The translations under genes were made by a program, and so were the position numbers. A DNA stretch of 64,000 nucleotides from Streptomyces sp. NBC_01317 (GTDB lineage Bacteria > Actinomycetota > Actinomycetes > Streptomycetales > Streptomycetaceae), in assembly GCF_035961655.1 (NCBI RefSeq), contig NZ_CP108393.1:4979001-5043000 (forward strand), read 5' to 3'. Positions 25,558 to 34,340 of this stretch are shown piece by piece. A model generated the notes under the pieces. The model ran no database searches, was not told the DNA's origin, and saw only the letters and a program-made list of their open reading frames with translations. The first letter of the stretch is position 1. Each line of letters starts with the position of its first letter.

Positions 25558-26745
25558 GTGCAGCCACAGCGGCACCGGCCGGGGACCGGCTTCACGGCGC
25601 TCCATCTCGTCCAGCCGGTCGACGGCGGGGTCGCGACGGTGGTCCTGGACCTGGCCGGGGCTCAGGCCGCCGCCGGGACACGGGTGGTGGTCGCCTGTCC
25701 CGCGGAGGGGCCGCTCGCCGCGGAAGCCGCCCGCAGGGGTGCGGAGGTACGGGAGTGGCGGGCCACCCGCGATCCCGGACCCGGTCTGTACGAGGAGACG
25801 CGGCAGGTGGTCCGGCTCGTCGAGGACGTACGCCCCGATCTGGTCCACGCCCACAGCGCGAAGGCCGGCCTCGCCGGACGGCTCGCCGTCCGGGGCCGTG
25901 TCCCGACCGTCTTCCAGCCGCACGCCTGGTCGTTCGAGGCGGTCGGCGGGGTGACGGGCCTCCTGGCGCGGCGCTGGGAACGGTGGGCGACCCGCTGGAC
26001 CGACCGGGTCGTCTGCGTCAGCGAGGCGGAGCGGCGTACGGGCGAGGACGCCGGTGTACGGGCCTCCTGGGCCGTCGTCCACAACGGCGTCGACCTCGAC
26101 CGCTTCCGGCCCGCCGCCGAACCGGCGGCGGACCCGGCCGCCCTCCGCGCGGCGCTCCCGCTCCTCGCCGGACTGCCCGCGACCGCCCCGCTCGTCGTGT
26201 GCGTCGGCCGGCTGTGCCGCCAGAAGGGGCAGGACATCCTGCTGCGCGCCTGGCCGCTGATCGCCCGCCAGGTCCCGGGGGCGCGGCTGGTGCTCGTCGG
26301 CGAAGGACCCGAGTCCTCGGCGCTGCGGGACGCGGCACCGCCCTCCGTCCTGTTCGCCGGAGCCGTACCGGACGCCACGCCCTGGTACCGGGCGGCCGAT
26401 CTGGTCGTCCTTCCCTCCCGTTGGGAAGGCATGGCGGTCGCCCCGCTGGAAGCGATGGCGTGCGGCCGCCCCGTTGTCCTCAGTGACGTCGACGGCGCGC
26501 GCGAGAGCCTGCCGCCGGGGCGGGAGGCTCTCTGCCTCGTTCCACCCGAGGACCCGCCCGCGCTGGCGGAGGCCGTGAGCGCCCTGCTCCGCGACAGGCC
26601 ACTGCGCGAAGCCGTCGGCAGTCAGGGCCGCCGGCACGTACTCAGCAGTTACGACGTGCGGCAGACCGCGCGGGCCATCGCGGACGTGTACCGCGACGTG
26701 GCCGCCGTGCCGCGCCCCGAACGCAGGGAGCCGATCCCCCAGTGA
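25558..26745 (+). CDS. GT4 family glycosyltransferase
   Basis: 395 aa, GT-B fold. The N-terminal domain has TALHLVQPVDGGVATVVLDL and RPDLVHAHSAKAGLAGRLA; the C-terminal domain has VVHNGVDLDRF, VVCVGRLCRQKGQDILL, LVLVGEGPES and the donor-binding VLPSRWEGMAVAPLEAMACG with both Glu of the EX7E motif. It transfers a sugar from a nucleotide donor to a lipid-linked intermediate at the inner membrane face. First gene of an eight-gene exopolysaccharide operon. GTG 25558 is chosen because GGAAAG precedes it; the stop overlaps the next start by 4 bp. Confidence 0.9.
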   Translation: MQPQRHRPGTGFTALHLVQPVDGGVATVVLDLAGAQAAAGTRVVVACPAEGPLAAEAARRGAEVREWRATRDPGPGLYEETRQVVRLVEDVRPDLVHAHSAKAGLAGRLAVRGRVPTVFQPHAWSFEAVGGVTGLLARRWERWATRWTDRVVCVSEAERRTGEDAGVRASWAVVHNGVDLDRFRPAAEPAADPAALRAALPLLAGLPATAPLVVCVGRLCRQKGQDILLRAWPLIARQVPGARLVLVGEGPESSALRDAAPPSVLFAGAVPDATPWYRAADLVVLPSRWEGMAVAPLEAMACGRPVVLSDVDGARESLPPGREALCLVPPEDPPALAEAVSALLRDRPLREAVGSQGRRHVLSSYDVRQTARAIADVYRDVAAVPRPERREPIPQ

Positions 26746-28505
26746 CCACGGAAAGCACCAGCGTTCCCCCGCCGTCGGGGCGCGCGCGCCGGGCCGGCCC
26801 GTCCACAGGACGCCCGTCGACGGTGCGTCAGCCGTCCGGCCGTCAGGCACCCGGTCTGCAAGCACCCGGCCCGCATCCCCCGGGCCCGCATCCCCCGGGC
26901 CCGCATGCCCCCGGCCCGCATCCCTCCGGCCCGCATCCCCCCGGGCGCCGGCCCCGGGGGCGGATCTCCGTGGCCGTCCCGCGCCGGGACACACCCGACC
27001 GCGTGGCCGTCCCCGCCCGACGCTCGGCGGGTGCCCCGCTGCGCTTCCGGCTGCCGCTCGTCGCGGGCGACTCGCTCGCCGCCGTGCTCTCCACCGCCTT
27101 CCTCAGCGAGGAGCAGCGCGACGCCGTCCTGCTCCCGCTGGTCCTCTGCGTGACGATGCTGAACGCGCTCGCCGGCCTCTACCGCCCCGGCCTCGTCCTG
27201 TCCGGCCTCGACCAACTGCCCACGCTCGCCGCCCGGATCGCGGTGTCCTGGTGCGCGGTCGCCGCCTTCCTCGCCGCGCTCCTCCCCGACCACACCCTCG
27301 GCCTTCCGGCCCTCCTCGCGGGCGGCGCGCTGCAACTGGCCACCGCGTGTGCCTGCCGCTCCTTCGTCCACGGACGCCGCCGCGCCCTGGCCCGCAACCG
27401 GCCGCGCTCCACCCTCGTCGTCGGTACGGTCCCGGCGGCGCGGCGTGTGGCCGCGCTCCTCGCCCAGCACCCCGAGTACGGCCTGCGGCCCGTCGGGATC
27501 GCCGCGCCCGCGCACGAGGAGGGCGGCGACGGGGGCGCCCTGCCCGTCCTCACCTCCACCGAGGAGATCCACCGCGCCGTCATCCAGAACGGGGTGGCAG
27601 AGGCGGTGTTCGTCGACTCCGGTACGGCCTCCGGTACAGGCTCCGGTACGGACCACGGCACCGGCCACGGCACCGATCTCGCCCTCGGTTCCGGCATCGC
27701 TTCCCCCGGCGCTTCGGGCACGGACCGCTCCGGCCGCTGGGACCGCCCCGCGCTCGTCGGCCTGTTCCACGAGTACGGCTGCGCCACCTGGTTCGTCGGT
27801 ACGGGCCCGTGGGAGCCGGCCCTCGCGAACGGCGGCGCCCCGGCCGAGGGTACCGCCGGGTCCGGCCACATGGCCCGGCACGTCTGGGGCTTCGCCGGAC
27901 GCCGCCTGGAGCCCCCGGCCGCGCGCCGGCGCGGCGCGCTCGCCAAGCGCCTGCTGGACGTGGTCATGACGGCCCCCGTCCTGCTCGCCGTCTCCCCGCT
28001 CCTGCTGGCCTGCGCCCTCGCCGTCCGGCTCTGCGACGGACCGGGCGTGCTGTTCCGCCAGGAGCGCGTGGGCCAGGACGGCCGCCCCTTCACCCTGCTC
28101 AAGTTCCGTACCCTGCGCGCCGATCCGCACGAGGCCGCCACCCGCTGGAGCGTCGCGGGCGACCACCGGATGAGCGCGGTGGGGAACTTCCTGCGCCGTA
28201 CGTCGATGGACGAGCTGCCCCAGCTCTGGAACGTCCTGCGCGGTGACATGAGCCTGGTCGGCCCGCGCCCCGAACGCCCCTACTTCGTCGCCAACTTCAG
28301 CAAGACGCACCCCGGGTACGCAGCCCGCCACCGGATGCCCGTCGGCATCACCGGTCTCGCGCAGGTGCACGGCCTGCGCGGCGACACCTCCATCGAGGAC
28401 CGGTCGCGCTTCGACAACCACTACATCGACCACTGGTCGCTGTGGCAGGACGTGTGCATCCTCCTGCGGACCGCCATGTCCCTCGTCCGACCGGCCGGCA
28501 GCTGA
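26742..28505 (+). CDS. Exopolysaccharide initiating sugar transferase (polyprenyl glycosylphosphotransferase)
   Basis: 587 aa. The C-terminal catalytic domain (about 395-587) has AKRLLDVVMTAPVLLAVSP, FRQERVGQDGRPFTLLKFRTL, FLRRTSMDELPQLWNVLRGDMSLVGPRPE and GITGLAQVHG, all signatures of WbaP/CpsE-type phosphoglycosyl transferases; it loads the first sugar-1-phosphate on undecaprenyl phosphate. Upstream are several membrane helices and a Rossmann-like domain (STLVVGTVPAARRVAALLAQ). Two low-complexity tracts stand out: a Pro-Gly-His repeat near residues 40-68 and a Gly-Thr-Ser tract near 290-325. Overlaps both neighbours (GTGA start, 1-bp stop overlap), so it is fully coupled in the operon. Confidence 0.92.
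   Translation: MTTESTSVPPPSGRARRAGPSTGRPSTVRQPSGRQAPGLQAPGPHPPGPHPPGPHAPGPHPSGPHPPGRRPRGRISVAVPRRDTPDRVAVPARRSAGAPLRFRLPLVAGDSLAAVLSTAFLSEEQRDAVLLPLVLCVTMLNALAGLYRPGLVLSGLDQLPTLAARIAVSWCAVAAFLAALLPDHTLGLPALLAGGALQLATACACRSFVHGRRRALARNRPRSTLVVGTVPAARRVAALLAQHPEYGLRPVGIAAPAHEEGGDGGALPVLTSTEEIHRAVIQNGVAEAVFVDSGTASGTGSGTDHGTGHGTDLALGSGIASPGASGTDRSGRWDRPALVGLFHEYGCATWFVGTGPWEPALANGGAPAEGTAGSGHMARHVWGFAGRRLEPPAARRRGALAKRLLDVVMTAPVLLAVSPLLLACALAVRLCDGPGVLFRQERVGQDGRPFTLLKFRTLRADPHEAATRWSVAGDHRMSAVGNFLRRTSMDELPQLWNVLRGDMSLVGPRPERPYFVANFSKTHPGYAARHRMPVGITGLAQVHGLRGDTSIEDRSRFDNHYIDHWSLWQDVCILLRTAMSLVRPAGS
26866..26945 (+). repeat. 15-bp tandem repeats coding for Pro-Gly-Pro-His-Pro
   Basis: Five imperfect copies of a 15-bp unit beginning CCGCATCCCCCGGGC encode a collagen-like PGPHP peptide in the cytoplasmic N-terminus of the sugar transferase. 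Units are multiples of three, so length can change without frameshift. Confidence 0.85.
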
Positions 28506-29977
28506 TGACGGCCGCCACCGCGTCCCTCCCGGCGACCGCCGGCCATCGGCGGCCCGCCCGCCCGCCGGCCGATGTCCCCGGCACCCCCCGACGGCCCGGG
28601 TCACCGCGGAGGTTCGCGCCCCTCCTCCCCGCGCTCGCCGTCGTCGCGCTGCTCGCCGTACCGGCGGCGCCCGCCGGGGACGGTTCCGCCGGTTCCGGCA
28701 CCGTGGCCGACGCCGCCTCCGGGCTGCTCGTCCTCTTCTGCCTCGTACGGGTCCTGCGCGACCGGGCCCGCCCCCTGACCCGTACCGCCGCACTGGTCCT
28801 CGGACTCCCCGTCCTCGGCGTGTCCGTCGCGTCGATCACCTCCCACGACCCCGCCGCCGGCCTGCCCGGCGTGGCCCGCTACCTCCAGATCTTCGTCCTC
28901 GTCCCCGCCGCGCTGCTGCTCCTCCTGCGCGACCGCCGCGACTTCCGGGTCGTCGCCGGGGCCGTCGTCGCCCTCGGGCTGGGGCAGGGCGCCCTCGGGG
29001 TCGTGCAGTACCTGACCGGCACCGGCGCCTCGTACATGGGCGAGGACATCCGCGCGGTCGGCACGTTCGGCGCGACGGACGTGATGGGCATGGCGACCGT
29101 CGTCGCGTACGCCCTGGTCATCTGCGTCGGGTACGCGCTCGGCGAGGACCGGGACGTGACCGGGAGGCAGCGTGCGGTGGCGCTGGTCTGCGCCGGGCTG
29201 CTGTTCTTCCCGCTCGTCCTGTCGTTCAGCCGGGGCGCGTGGATCGCGACCGCCGCCGCCCTCCTCCTCCAGCTGGCGCTCTCCGGAGTACGCCGCGCCA
29301 CCCTGGTCGTCCTCGCCGCCGCCGCGCTCGGCGTGGTGCTCGTCGGCGGACTCGGCATCGGCTCGCAGATGATCACCGAGCGGCTGAGCAGCATCACCCA
29401 GGTCGCCGACGCGCCCGACCAGTCCGTCACCGACCGGTACACGATGTGGGCCGCCGCCACCGACATGTGGCGCGAGCGGCCCGTCACCGGGGTCGGGCTC
29501 AAGGGCTTCCCCGCGTACCGCGACAGCCACTCCTCGCTCGCCCTCTCCGCCGCCAGCGACACGGCGGGCGCGGGGGCGGGCTTCCAGCGCCAGCCGCTGC
29601 TCTCGCCGCACAACATGTACCTGCTCGTCCTCAGCGAACAGGGGCTGGTGGGCGTGGTCGCGCTCGTCGGCAGCTGGGCGGCGCTGCTGGTGTGCGTGCT
29701 GCGCCGGGTGCCCGGCGCCCGCCGCTCCCGGGCCGGCGCGGGACCGGGACTGGTCGCCGGCGGGCTGCTGGTCTGGCAGTTGGTGGACTTCGGGTACGCG
29801 GACATCGGCGGCCCCTCGACCGTACTGACCGCGGTGATGCTGGGCCTCGCCGCCTGGTGGGGCCTGAACCGGGCCGCCGTACCGGCGGACGGCCGAGGGC
29901 CGCGGGACCACCGGGTGCCGGGCGACGGCCGGCCACCGCAGGACCACCGAGCGAACAGCGGGGCTGCCCAGGCGTGA
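28505..29977 (+). CDS. O-antigen ligase/polymerase family protein (Wzy-like)
   Basis: 490 aa with about 12 membrane helices. The Wzy/WaaL-type signature region is LVLSFSRGAWIATAAALLLQLAL, followed by the large extracytoplasmic loop with TMWAAATDMWRERPVTGVGLKGFPAYRD and SPHNMYLLVLSEQGLVG (family His-Asn). It should polymerise lipid-linked repeat units at the outer membrane face, or ligate them to an acceptor. In the operon between the initiating transferase and the flippase it most likely acts as polymerase. Its ATG shares one base with the previous stop. Confidence 0.88.
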   Translation: MTAATASLPATAGHRRPARPPADVPGTPRRPGSPRRFAPLLPALAVVALLAVPAAPAGDGSAGSGTVADAASGLLVLFCLVRVLRDRARPLTRTAALVLGLPVLGVSVASITSHDPAAGLPGVARYLQIFVLVPAALLLLLRDRRDFRVVAGAVVALGLGQGALGVVQYLTGTGASYMGEDIRAVGTFGATDVMGMATVVAYALVICVGYALGEDRDVTGRQRAVALVCAGLLFFPLVLSFSRGAWIATAAALLLQLALSGVRRATLVVLAAAALGVVLVGGLGIGSQMITERLSSITQVADAPDQSVTDRYTMWAAATDMWRERPVTGVGLKGFPAYRDSHSSLALSAASDTAGAGAGFQRQPLLSPHNMYLLVLSEQGLVGVVALVGSWAALLVCVLRRVPGARRSRAGAGPGLVAGGLLVWQLVDFGYADIGGPSTVLTAVMLGLAAWWGLNRAAVPADGRGPRDHRVPGDGRPPQDHRANSGAAQA

Positions 29978-31683
29978 GCGAGACCAGGCAGTCCCTTCCC
30001 GGGATCCCCCCGCAGCCCGGCCCGCCCCGCGCGGCCACCGGGGAGACCGGCGCGAGCGGGACGGGCGGTACGAGCGGGACGAGCGGCACGAAGACCGGCG
30101 AGTCCGGCGCGACCGGCGGCGGACTCTTCTCCGGGAAGTTCCTGGCGCGCGCCGCCTTCCTCACCGCCCTGCTGACCGCCGCCGGCGCCCTCCTCGGCCT
30201 CCTCCGCGACCAGACCATCGCCCATCTGTACGGCGCCGGCCCCGACACCGACGCCTTCCTCGTCGCCTGGACCGTGCCCGAGGTCGCCTCCACGCTCCTC
30301 ATCGAGGACGCCATGGCGCTCATCCTCGTCCCGGCGTTCAGCCTCGCGCTCGCCCGCCGCGCCTCCCACCAGGCCCCGGAACCCGATCCCGTACGGGTCC
30401 TGATGCGCACGACCCTGCCCCGGCTGTTCCTCGCCCTCACCGCCGGGGCCGCCCTGCTCGTGGCCGCCGCCCCCTGGGTGGTCGCCGCCCTCGCGCCGGG
30501 ACTGCCCGAGCCGCAGGTCGCCGTCGACTGCACCCGGCTCACCGCCACCTGCGCCTTCTCCTTCGGCCTCGCCGGATACATGAGCGCGGCGCTGCGGGCG
30601 CACGGCAGCTTCGTCGCGCCCGCGATGATCTACACCTCGTACAACGTCGGCATCATCACGACGATGCTGCTCCTCAGCGACCGGCTGGGGGTACGGGCCG
30701 CCGCCGCCGGAGTCGCGGCGGGCGGCGTCCTGATGGTCCTCGTCCAGGGCCCGGCCCTCTGGCGCAGGCTCAAGGAACGCCGGCCGGTGACCGGGCGGGA
30801 GCCCAAGGGCACCCCCCGCGTGCCGCCCGTCGCGCTCGGACTCCTCGCGCCCGTCATCGTGTTCGCGCTCAGCCGCCAGTCCCAGGTCCTCATCGAACGG
30901 TTCCTCGCGGCGCCGCTGCCCGCCGGGGCCATCTCGCACCTCAACTACGCGCAGAAGGTCGCGCAGATGCCGATGGTGCTCTCCCTCATGCTCTGCACCG
31001 TCACCTTCCCGGTGGTCGCGCGCGCCATGGCGGCGGGGGAGACCGACCGGGCGCGCCGCCGCGTCGAACGGGACCTCGCGATGGCCGGGATCATCGTCCT
31101 GGTCGGCGCCGCGACCGTCATCGCCTGCGCGCCGCAGATCATCGAAGTCCTCTTCCAGCGCGGCGCGTTCGACCAGGCGGACACCGCCGCCACGGCGGCC
31201 GTGATGCGGGTGTACGCGCTCGGCCTGCTCGGCCACACCCTCGTCGGCGCGCTGGTGCGCTGCTACTTCTCCGCCGCCCGCCCCCTCTGGTTCCCGGCCC
31301 TGGCCATGCTGGTCGGCCTCGCCCTCACCACCGTCGCGGGCGCCCTCCTCGTCCAGGTCTGGGGCGTCCTCGGCATCGCCGCCGCCAACGCGCTCGGCAT
31401 CACCGTCACCGCCGTGCTGCTCCTGCACGGCCTCGCCCGCCACAGCGTGCCCCTCAGGACCCGGTACATGACCGGCGCCCTGGTCAAACTCATCGCCGCC
31501 GCAGCGGCCTCGACCGGCTCCGGCTGGCTGTGCGGCGTCCTCGTCCCGTCACCCGTCCTCGGCGCCACGGCCGCGTTCGTGGTGATCGCCGTCGTGTTCC
31601 TCGGGATCGCCCGCGCGCTGCGGGCCCCCGAGATCGACACCGTCCTCCGTCCCGTCACACGAAAGCTCGCTCATGCCCGCTGA
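29974..31683 (+). CDS. MurJ/MviN-type lipid flippase (Wzx role)
   Basis: 569 aa. After a Gly/Thr/Ser-rich cytoplasmic tail of about 50 residues come 13-14 helices. Motifs: FLTALLTAAGALLGLLRDQTIAHLYGAGPDTDAFLVAW, LAPGLPEPQVA, NYAQKVAQMPMVLSLMLCTVTFPVVARA and FQRGAFDQADTAATAAVMRVYALGLLG, all matching the MurJ branch of the MOP superfamily. MurJ itself flips lipid II; a second copy inside a polysaccharide operon more likely flips the exopolysaccharide repeat unit. GTG 29974 overlaps the polymerase stop by 4 bp. Confidence 0.88.
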   Translation: MSETRQSLPGIPPQPGPPRAATGETGASGTGGTSGTSGTKTGESGATGGGLFSGKFLARAAFLTALLTAAGALLGLLRDQTIAHLYGAGPDTDAFLVAWTVPEVASTLLIEDAMALILVPAFSLALARRASHQAPEPDPVRVLMRTTLPRLFLALTAGAALLVAAAPWVVAALAPGLPEPQVAVDCTRLTATCAFSFGLAGYMSAALRAHGSFVAPAMIYTSYNVGIITTMLLLSDRLGVRAAAAGVAAGGVLMVLVQGPALWRRLKERRPVTGREPKGTPRVPPVALGLLAPVIVFALSRQSQVLIERFLAAPLPAGAISHLNYAQKVAQMPMVLSLMLCTVTFPVVARAMAAGETDRARRRVERDLAMAGIIVLVGAATVIACAPQIIEVLFQRGAFDQADTAATAAVMRVYALGLLGHTLVGALVRCYFSAARPLWFPALAMLVGLALTTVAGALLVQVWGVLGIAAANALGITVTAVLLLHGLARHSVPLRTRYMTGALVKLIAAAAASTGSGWLCGVLVPSPVLGATAAFVVIAVVFLGIARALRAPEIDTVLRPVTRKLAHAR

Positions 31684-32434
31684 CACAGCGTCCGCAGGCC
31701 CCTTGTGGGCAGTCATGTACCACTCGGTCGCCGACCGCACGGACGACCCCTACCAGGTGACGGTCTCGCCCGGACGTCTCGAACGCCAGCTCAGGTGGCT
31801 GCGCCGCCGGGGCCTGGCGGGCGTCGGCATGGCGCAGCTGCTCCGCGCCCGCGCCGAGGGCCGGGGCGCCCGGATGGTCGGACTGACCTTCGACGACGGG
31901 TACGCCGACTTCAACGAGGCGGCCGTACCGCTGCTCCACCGGTACGGCTTCACCGCCACCGTCTACGTCCTGCCCGGCCGCCTCGGCGGGGAGAACGAGT
32001 GGGACAGCCTCGGCCCCCGCAAGCCCCTCCTCACCGCGGACGGCATCCGGCTGGCCGCCGAGGCGGGCATGGAGATCGGCTCGCACGGGCTGCGGCACCT
32101 CGACCTCACGGCGGCCGACGACGAGGTACTCGCCGCCGAGACCGCGCAGAGCCGCGCCCTCCTTCAGGACATCACCGGCACCGAGGTGACCGGCTTCTGC
32201 TATCCGTACGGGACGGTCGACGAGCGTGTGATCGGGGCCGTACGGCACGCGGGGTACGCGTACGCCGTCGGCATCGACCCCGGCCCGCTCACCGGCCTGT
32301 TCGCCCTCCCGCGCATCCACGTCGGCGAGAACGACACCGGCCCGCGCCTGCACCTCAAGTGGCGGCTGCACCGCTGGCGCCGCGAACCGGTCCCGTACAC
32401 CGCCCCCTACGAGCCCGAGCAGGCCCGCCCATGA
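31673..32434 (+). CDS. Polysaccharide deacetylase (NodB domain, CE4)
   Basis: 253 aa. TFDDGYAD at 72-79 gives the catalytic Asp pair; SHGLRHLDL near residue 140 gives the metal-binding His-x3-His; FCYPYGTVDERVIGAV is the third motif. The enzyme removes N-acetyl groups from a polymer, giving free amines. There is no signal peptide, so it may act on lipid-linked precursors in the cytoplasm or be moved by another route. It overlaps the flippase gene by 11 bp and the next gene by 4 bp. Confidence 0.9.
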   Translation: MPADTASAGPLWAVMYHSVADRTDDPYQVTVSPGRLERQLRWLRRRGLAGVGMAQLLRARAEGRGARMVGLTFDDGYADFNEAAVPLLHRYGFTATVYVLPGRLGGENEWDSLGPRKPLLTADGIRLAAEAGMEIGSHGLRHLDLTAADDEVLAAETAQSRALLQDITGTEVTGFCYPYGTVDERVIGAVRHAGYAYAVGIDPGPLTGLFALPRIHVGENDTGPRLHLKWRLHRWRREPVPYTAPYEPEQARP

Positions 32435-33645
32435 GAGTCCTGCACGTCATCACCGGTCTGGGCATCGGGGGCGCCGAGCAGCAACTGCGCCTGATGCTGA
32501 GGAAGCTGCCCACCGACAGCGACGTCATCACCCTCACCAACCCGGGGGCGGTCGCGCGCGGCATCGTCGCCGACGGGGTCCGCGTCCGGGACCTCGCGAT
32601 GACCGGCAACCGCGACGTCGGCGCGCTGCCCCGGCTCACCGGGCTGGTCAGGCGCGGTCAGTACGACCTGGTGCACACCCACCTCTACCGCGCCTGCCTG
32701 TACGGGCGGTTCGCGGCGCGACTCGCGGGGGTACGGGCCGTCGTCGCCACCGAACACTCCCTCGGCTCCGCGCAGATCGAGGGCCGCCCGCTGTCCACCG
32801 GCGCCCGCGCCCTCTACCTCGCGGGGGAGCGCCTCGGCACCGCCACCGTCGCCGTCTCCGCGACCGTCGCCCGGCGGCTCGAACGCTGGGGCGTACGGCG
32901 CGACCGCATCCACGTCGTGCCCAACGGCATCGAGGTGGACCGCTTCGCCTACGACCCCGCCGCCCGCCGTGACGCCCGCGAGCGCCTGGGACTGCCCCAG
33001 GACGCCTTTGTGGTCGGCGGCGTCGGCCGGCTGACCGGCGGCAAGCGGTTCGACACGCTGGTGCGGGCCGTCTCCGACCTCCCGGACGCGCGTCTGCTGC
33101 TCGTCGGCGAGGGTGCCGAGCAGGTCAGGCTCCAGCGGCTGGCGTACGTACGGGGGGCGGCGGACCGGATCGTGCTGCACGGCGCGTGCCAGGACCCGCC
33201 GCCGGACGCCTACACCGGGTCCGGGACCCGCTCGGGCTCCGGCTCCGGCTCTTCGACCCTCGACCCGGCCGACGGGCCCGACCTGCCCGCGCTGCTCGCC
33301 GCCATGGACGTCTTCGTCTCCACCTCCCAGGACGAGGCCTTCGGGCTCGCGGTGGTCGAGGCGCTGGCCGCCGGACTGCCCGTCCTGCACGTCACCTGCC
33401 CCGCGTTGGAGGACCTTCCCGCCGAAGCGGCCCCGGGGGCACGGCAGATCAGCGGAAACGTTCCCGAACTCATCGCGGAGCTGCGGCAGTTCCAGGACGC
33501 GGCCCGGGGGTCCGGCGTCCACCGCCTGCCCGTGCCGGCCGCCGCGCGCCACTACGACATCTCCCACAGTGCCGAACAGCTGATGGCCGTCTACGAGCAC
33601 GCGCTGCGCGGCCCGGCTCCCACCCGAGAAGTGAGTTGCCCATGA
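32431..33645 (+). CDS. GT4 family glycosyltransferase
   Basis: 404 aa, second glycosyltransferase of the operon. MRVLHVITGLGIGGAEQQLRLML is a textbook start; DLVHTHLYRACLYGRFAARLAG, VVPNGIEVDRF, VVGGVGRLTGGKRFDTLVRAV, LLLVGEGAEQVRLQRLA and TSQDEAFGLAVVEALAAGLPV (EX7E) complete the GT-B fold. Residues near 270-285 are an added Ser/Gly/Thr loop (GSGTRSGSGSGSS) in the second domain. ATG 32431 overlaps the deacetylase stop. Confidence 0.9.
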   Translation: MRVLHVITGLGIGGAEQQLRLMLRKLPTDSDVITLTNPGAVARGIVADGVRVRDLAMTGNRDVGALPRLTGLVRRGQYDLVHTHLYRACLYGRFAARLAGVRAVVATEHSLGSAQIEGRPLSTGARALYLAGERLGTATVAVSATVARRLERWGVRRDRIHVVPNGIEVDRFAYDPAARRDARERLGLPQDAFVVGGVGRLTGGKRFDTLVRAVSDLPDARLLLVGEGAEQVRLQRLAYVRGAADRIVLHGACQDPPPDAYTGSGTRSGSGSGSSTLDPADGPDLPALLAAMDVFVSTSQDEAFGLAVVEALAAGLPVLHVTCPALEDLPAEAAPGARQISGNVPELIAELRQFQDAARGSGVHRLPVPAAARHYDISHSAEQLMAVYEHALRGPAPTREVSCP

Positions 33646-34340
33646 CCAAGGAATCGAGTTCTCCGCGCCGCGAGGGCGACAGGACCCCGCCGGCGCCCTC
33701 ACGGTTCAGGAAGCCGCCGCTGTGGACGCTCGTGCCGGCCGCGGCGGCGCTCGGCGCGCTGGCGGGCTGGGTGTACGGGACGGTCAGCACCCCGCAGTAC
33801 AGCGCCACCAGTTACGTCCTCGTCGTCCCGACCGAGAAGTCCGACCCGGCGGCGGCCCTCGGCTTCGCCACGGCGTACGGACGGGTCGCCTCGCAGGTCG
33901 CGATCCTCGGGGACGCCCAGGTGTGGGCCAGGGTGCCCGCGGCCACCCTCAAGGCCAACGTACGGACGTCGACCTCGCCGGACGCGCCGATGATCTCCGT
34001 CACGGCGACCTCGTCCGACGCGTCGGTCGCGGTCAGCATGGCCGACGGGGTGGCCCGCTCCCTCGTCGTCAACGGCGCGCACCTCCAGACCAGCACGAAC
34101 GTCAAGGTGCTCCAGTTCTCCCGCGCCGTGAAGCCCACCGACCCGGTCTCGCCCTCCGCGCCGCTGGCGGCCCTCGTCGGCGGCAGCGCGGGCGGCCTCC
34201 TCGGCGGCCTCGGCCTCCTGGTCAGGCCCAAGCGGCGGCGGACGGCCGCGGCCTACGGGTCCGTACCGAACCCGTCGACCCCGGAATCCCCGTCGCACTC
34301 CGCGCAGCCCCAGCCCCAGCCCCAACCGGAAACGGTGTGA
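33642..34340 (+). CDS. Wzz-like chain-length / polysaccharide co-polymerase protein
   Basis: 232 aa. A membrane helix near residues 28-46 (LWTLVPAAAALGALAGWVYG), a periplasm-type domain with YSATSYVLVVPTEKSD and QVWARVPAATLKANVRTSTSPDAPMISVTA, and a second helix near 180-200 give the two-helix topology of Wzz/CapA-type proteins. It has no tyrosine-kinase domain, and none follows. Such proteins set polymer length together with Wzy. The C-terminal tail is Pro/Gln/Ser rich. Confidence 0.8.
   Translation: MTKESSSPRREGDRTPPAPSRFRKPPLWTLVPAAAALGALAGWVYGTVSTPQYSATSYVLVVPTEKSDPAAALGFATAYGRVASQVAILGDAQVWARVPAATLKANVRTSTSPDAPMISVTATSSDASVAVSMADGVARSLVVNGAHLQTSTNVKVLQFSRAVKPTDPVSPSAPLAALVGGSAGGLLGGLGLLVRPKRRRTAAAYGSVPNPSTPESPSHSAQPQPQPQPETV

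Noticed and set aside
24838..26994. 718-codon minus-strand frame ending in the short chaplin
   Set aside because: Only the last 79 codons are the chaplin; the rest is antisense to the glycosyltransferase and its leader.
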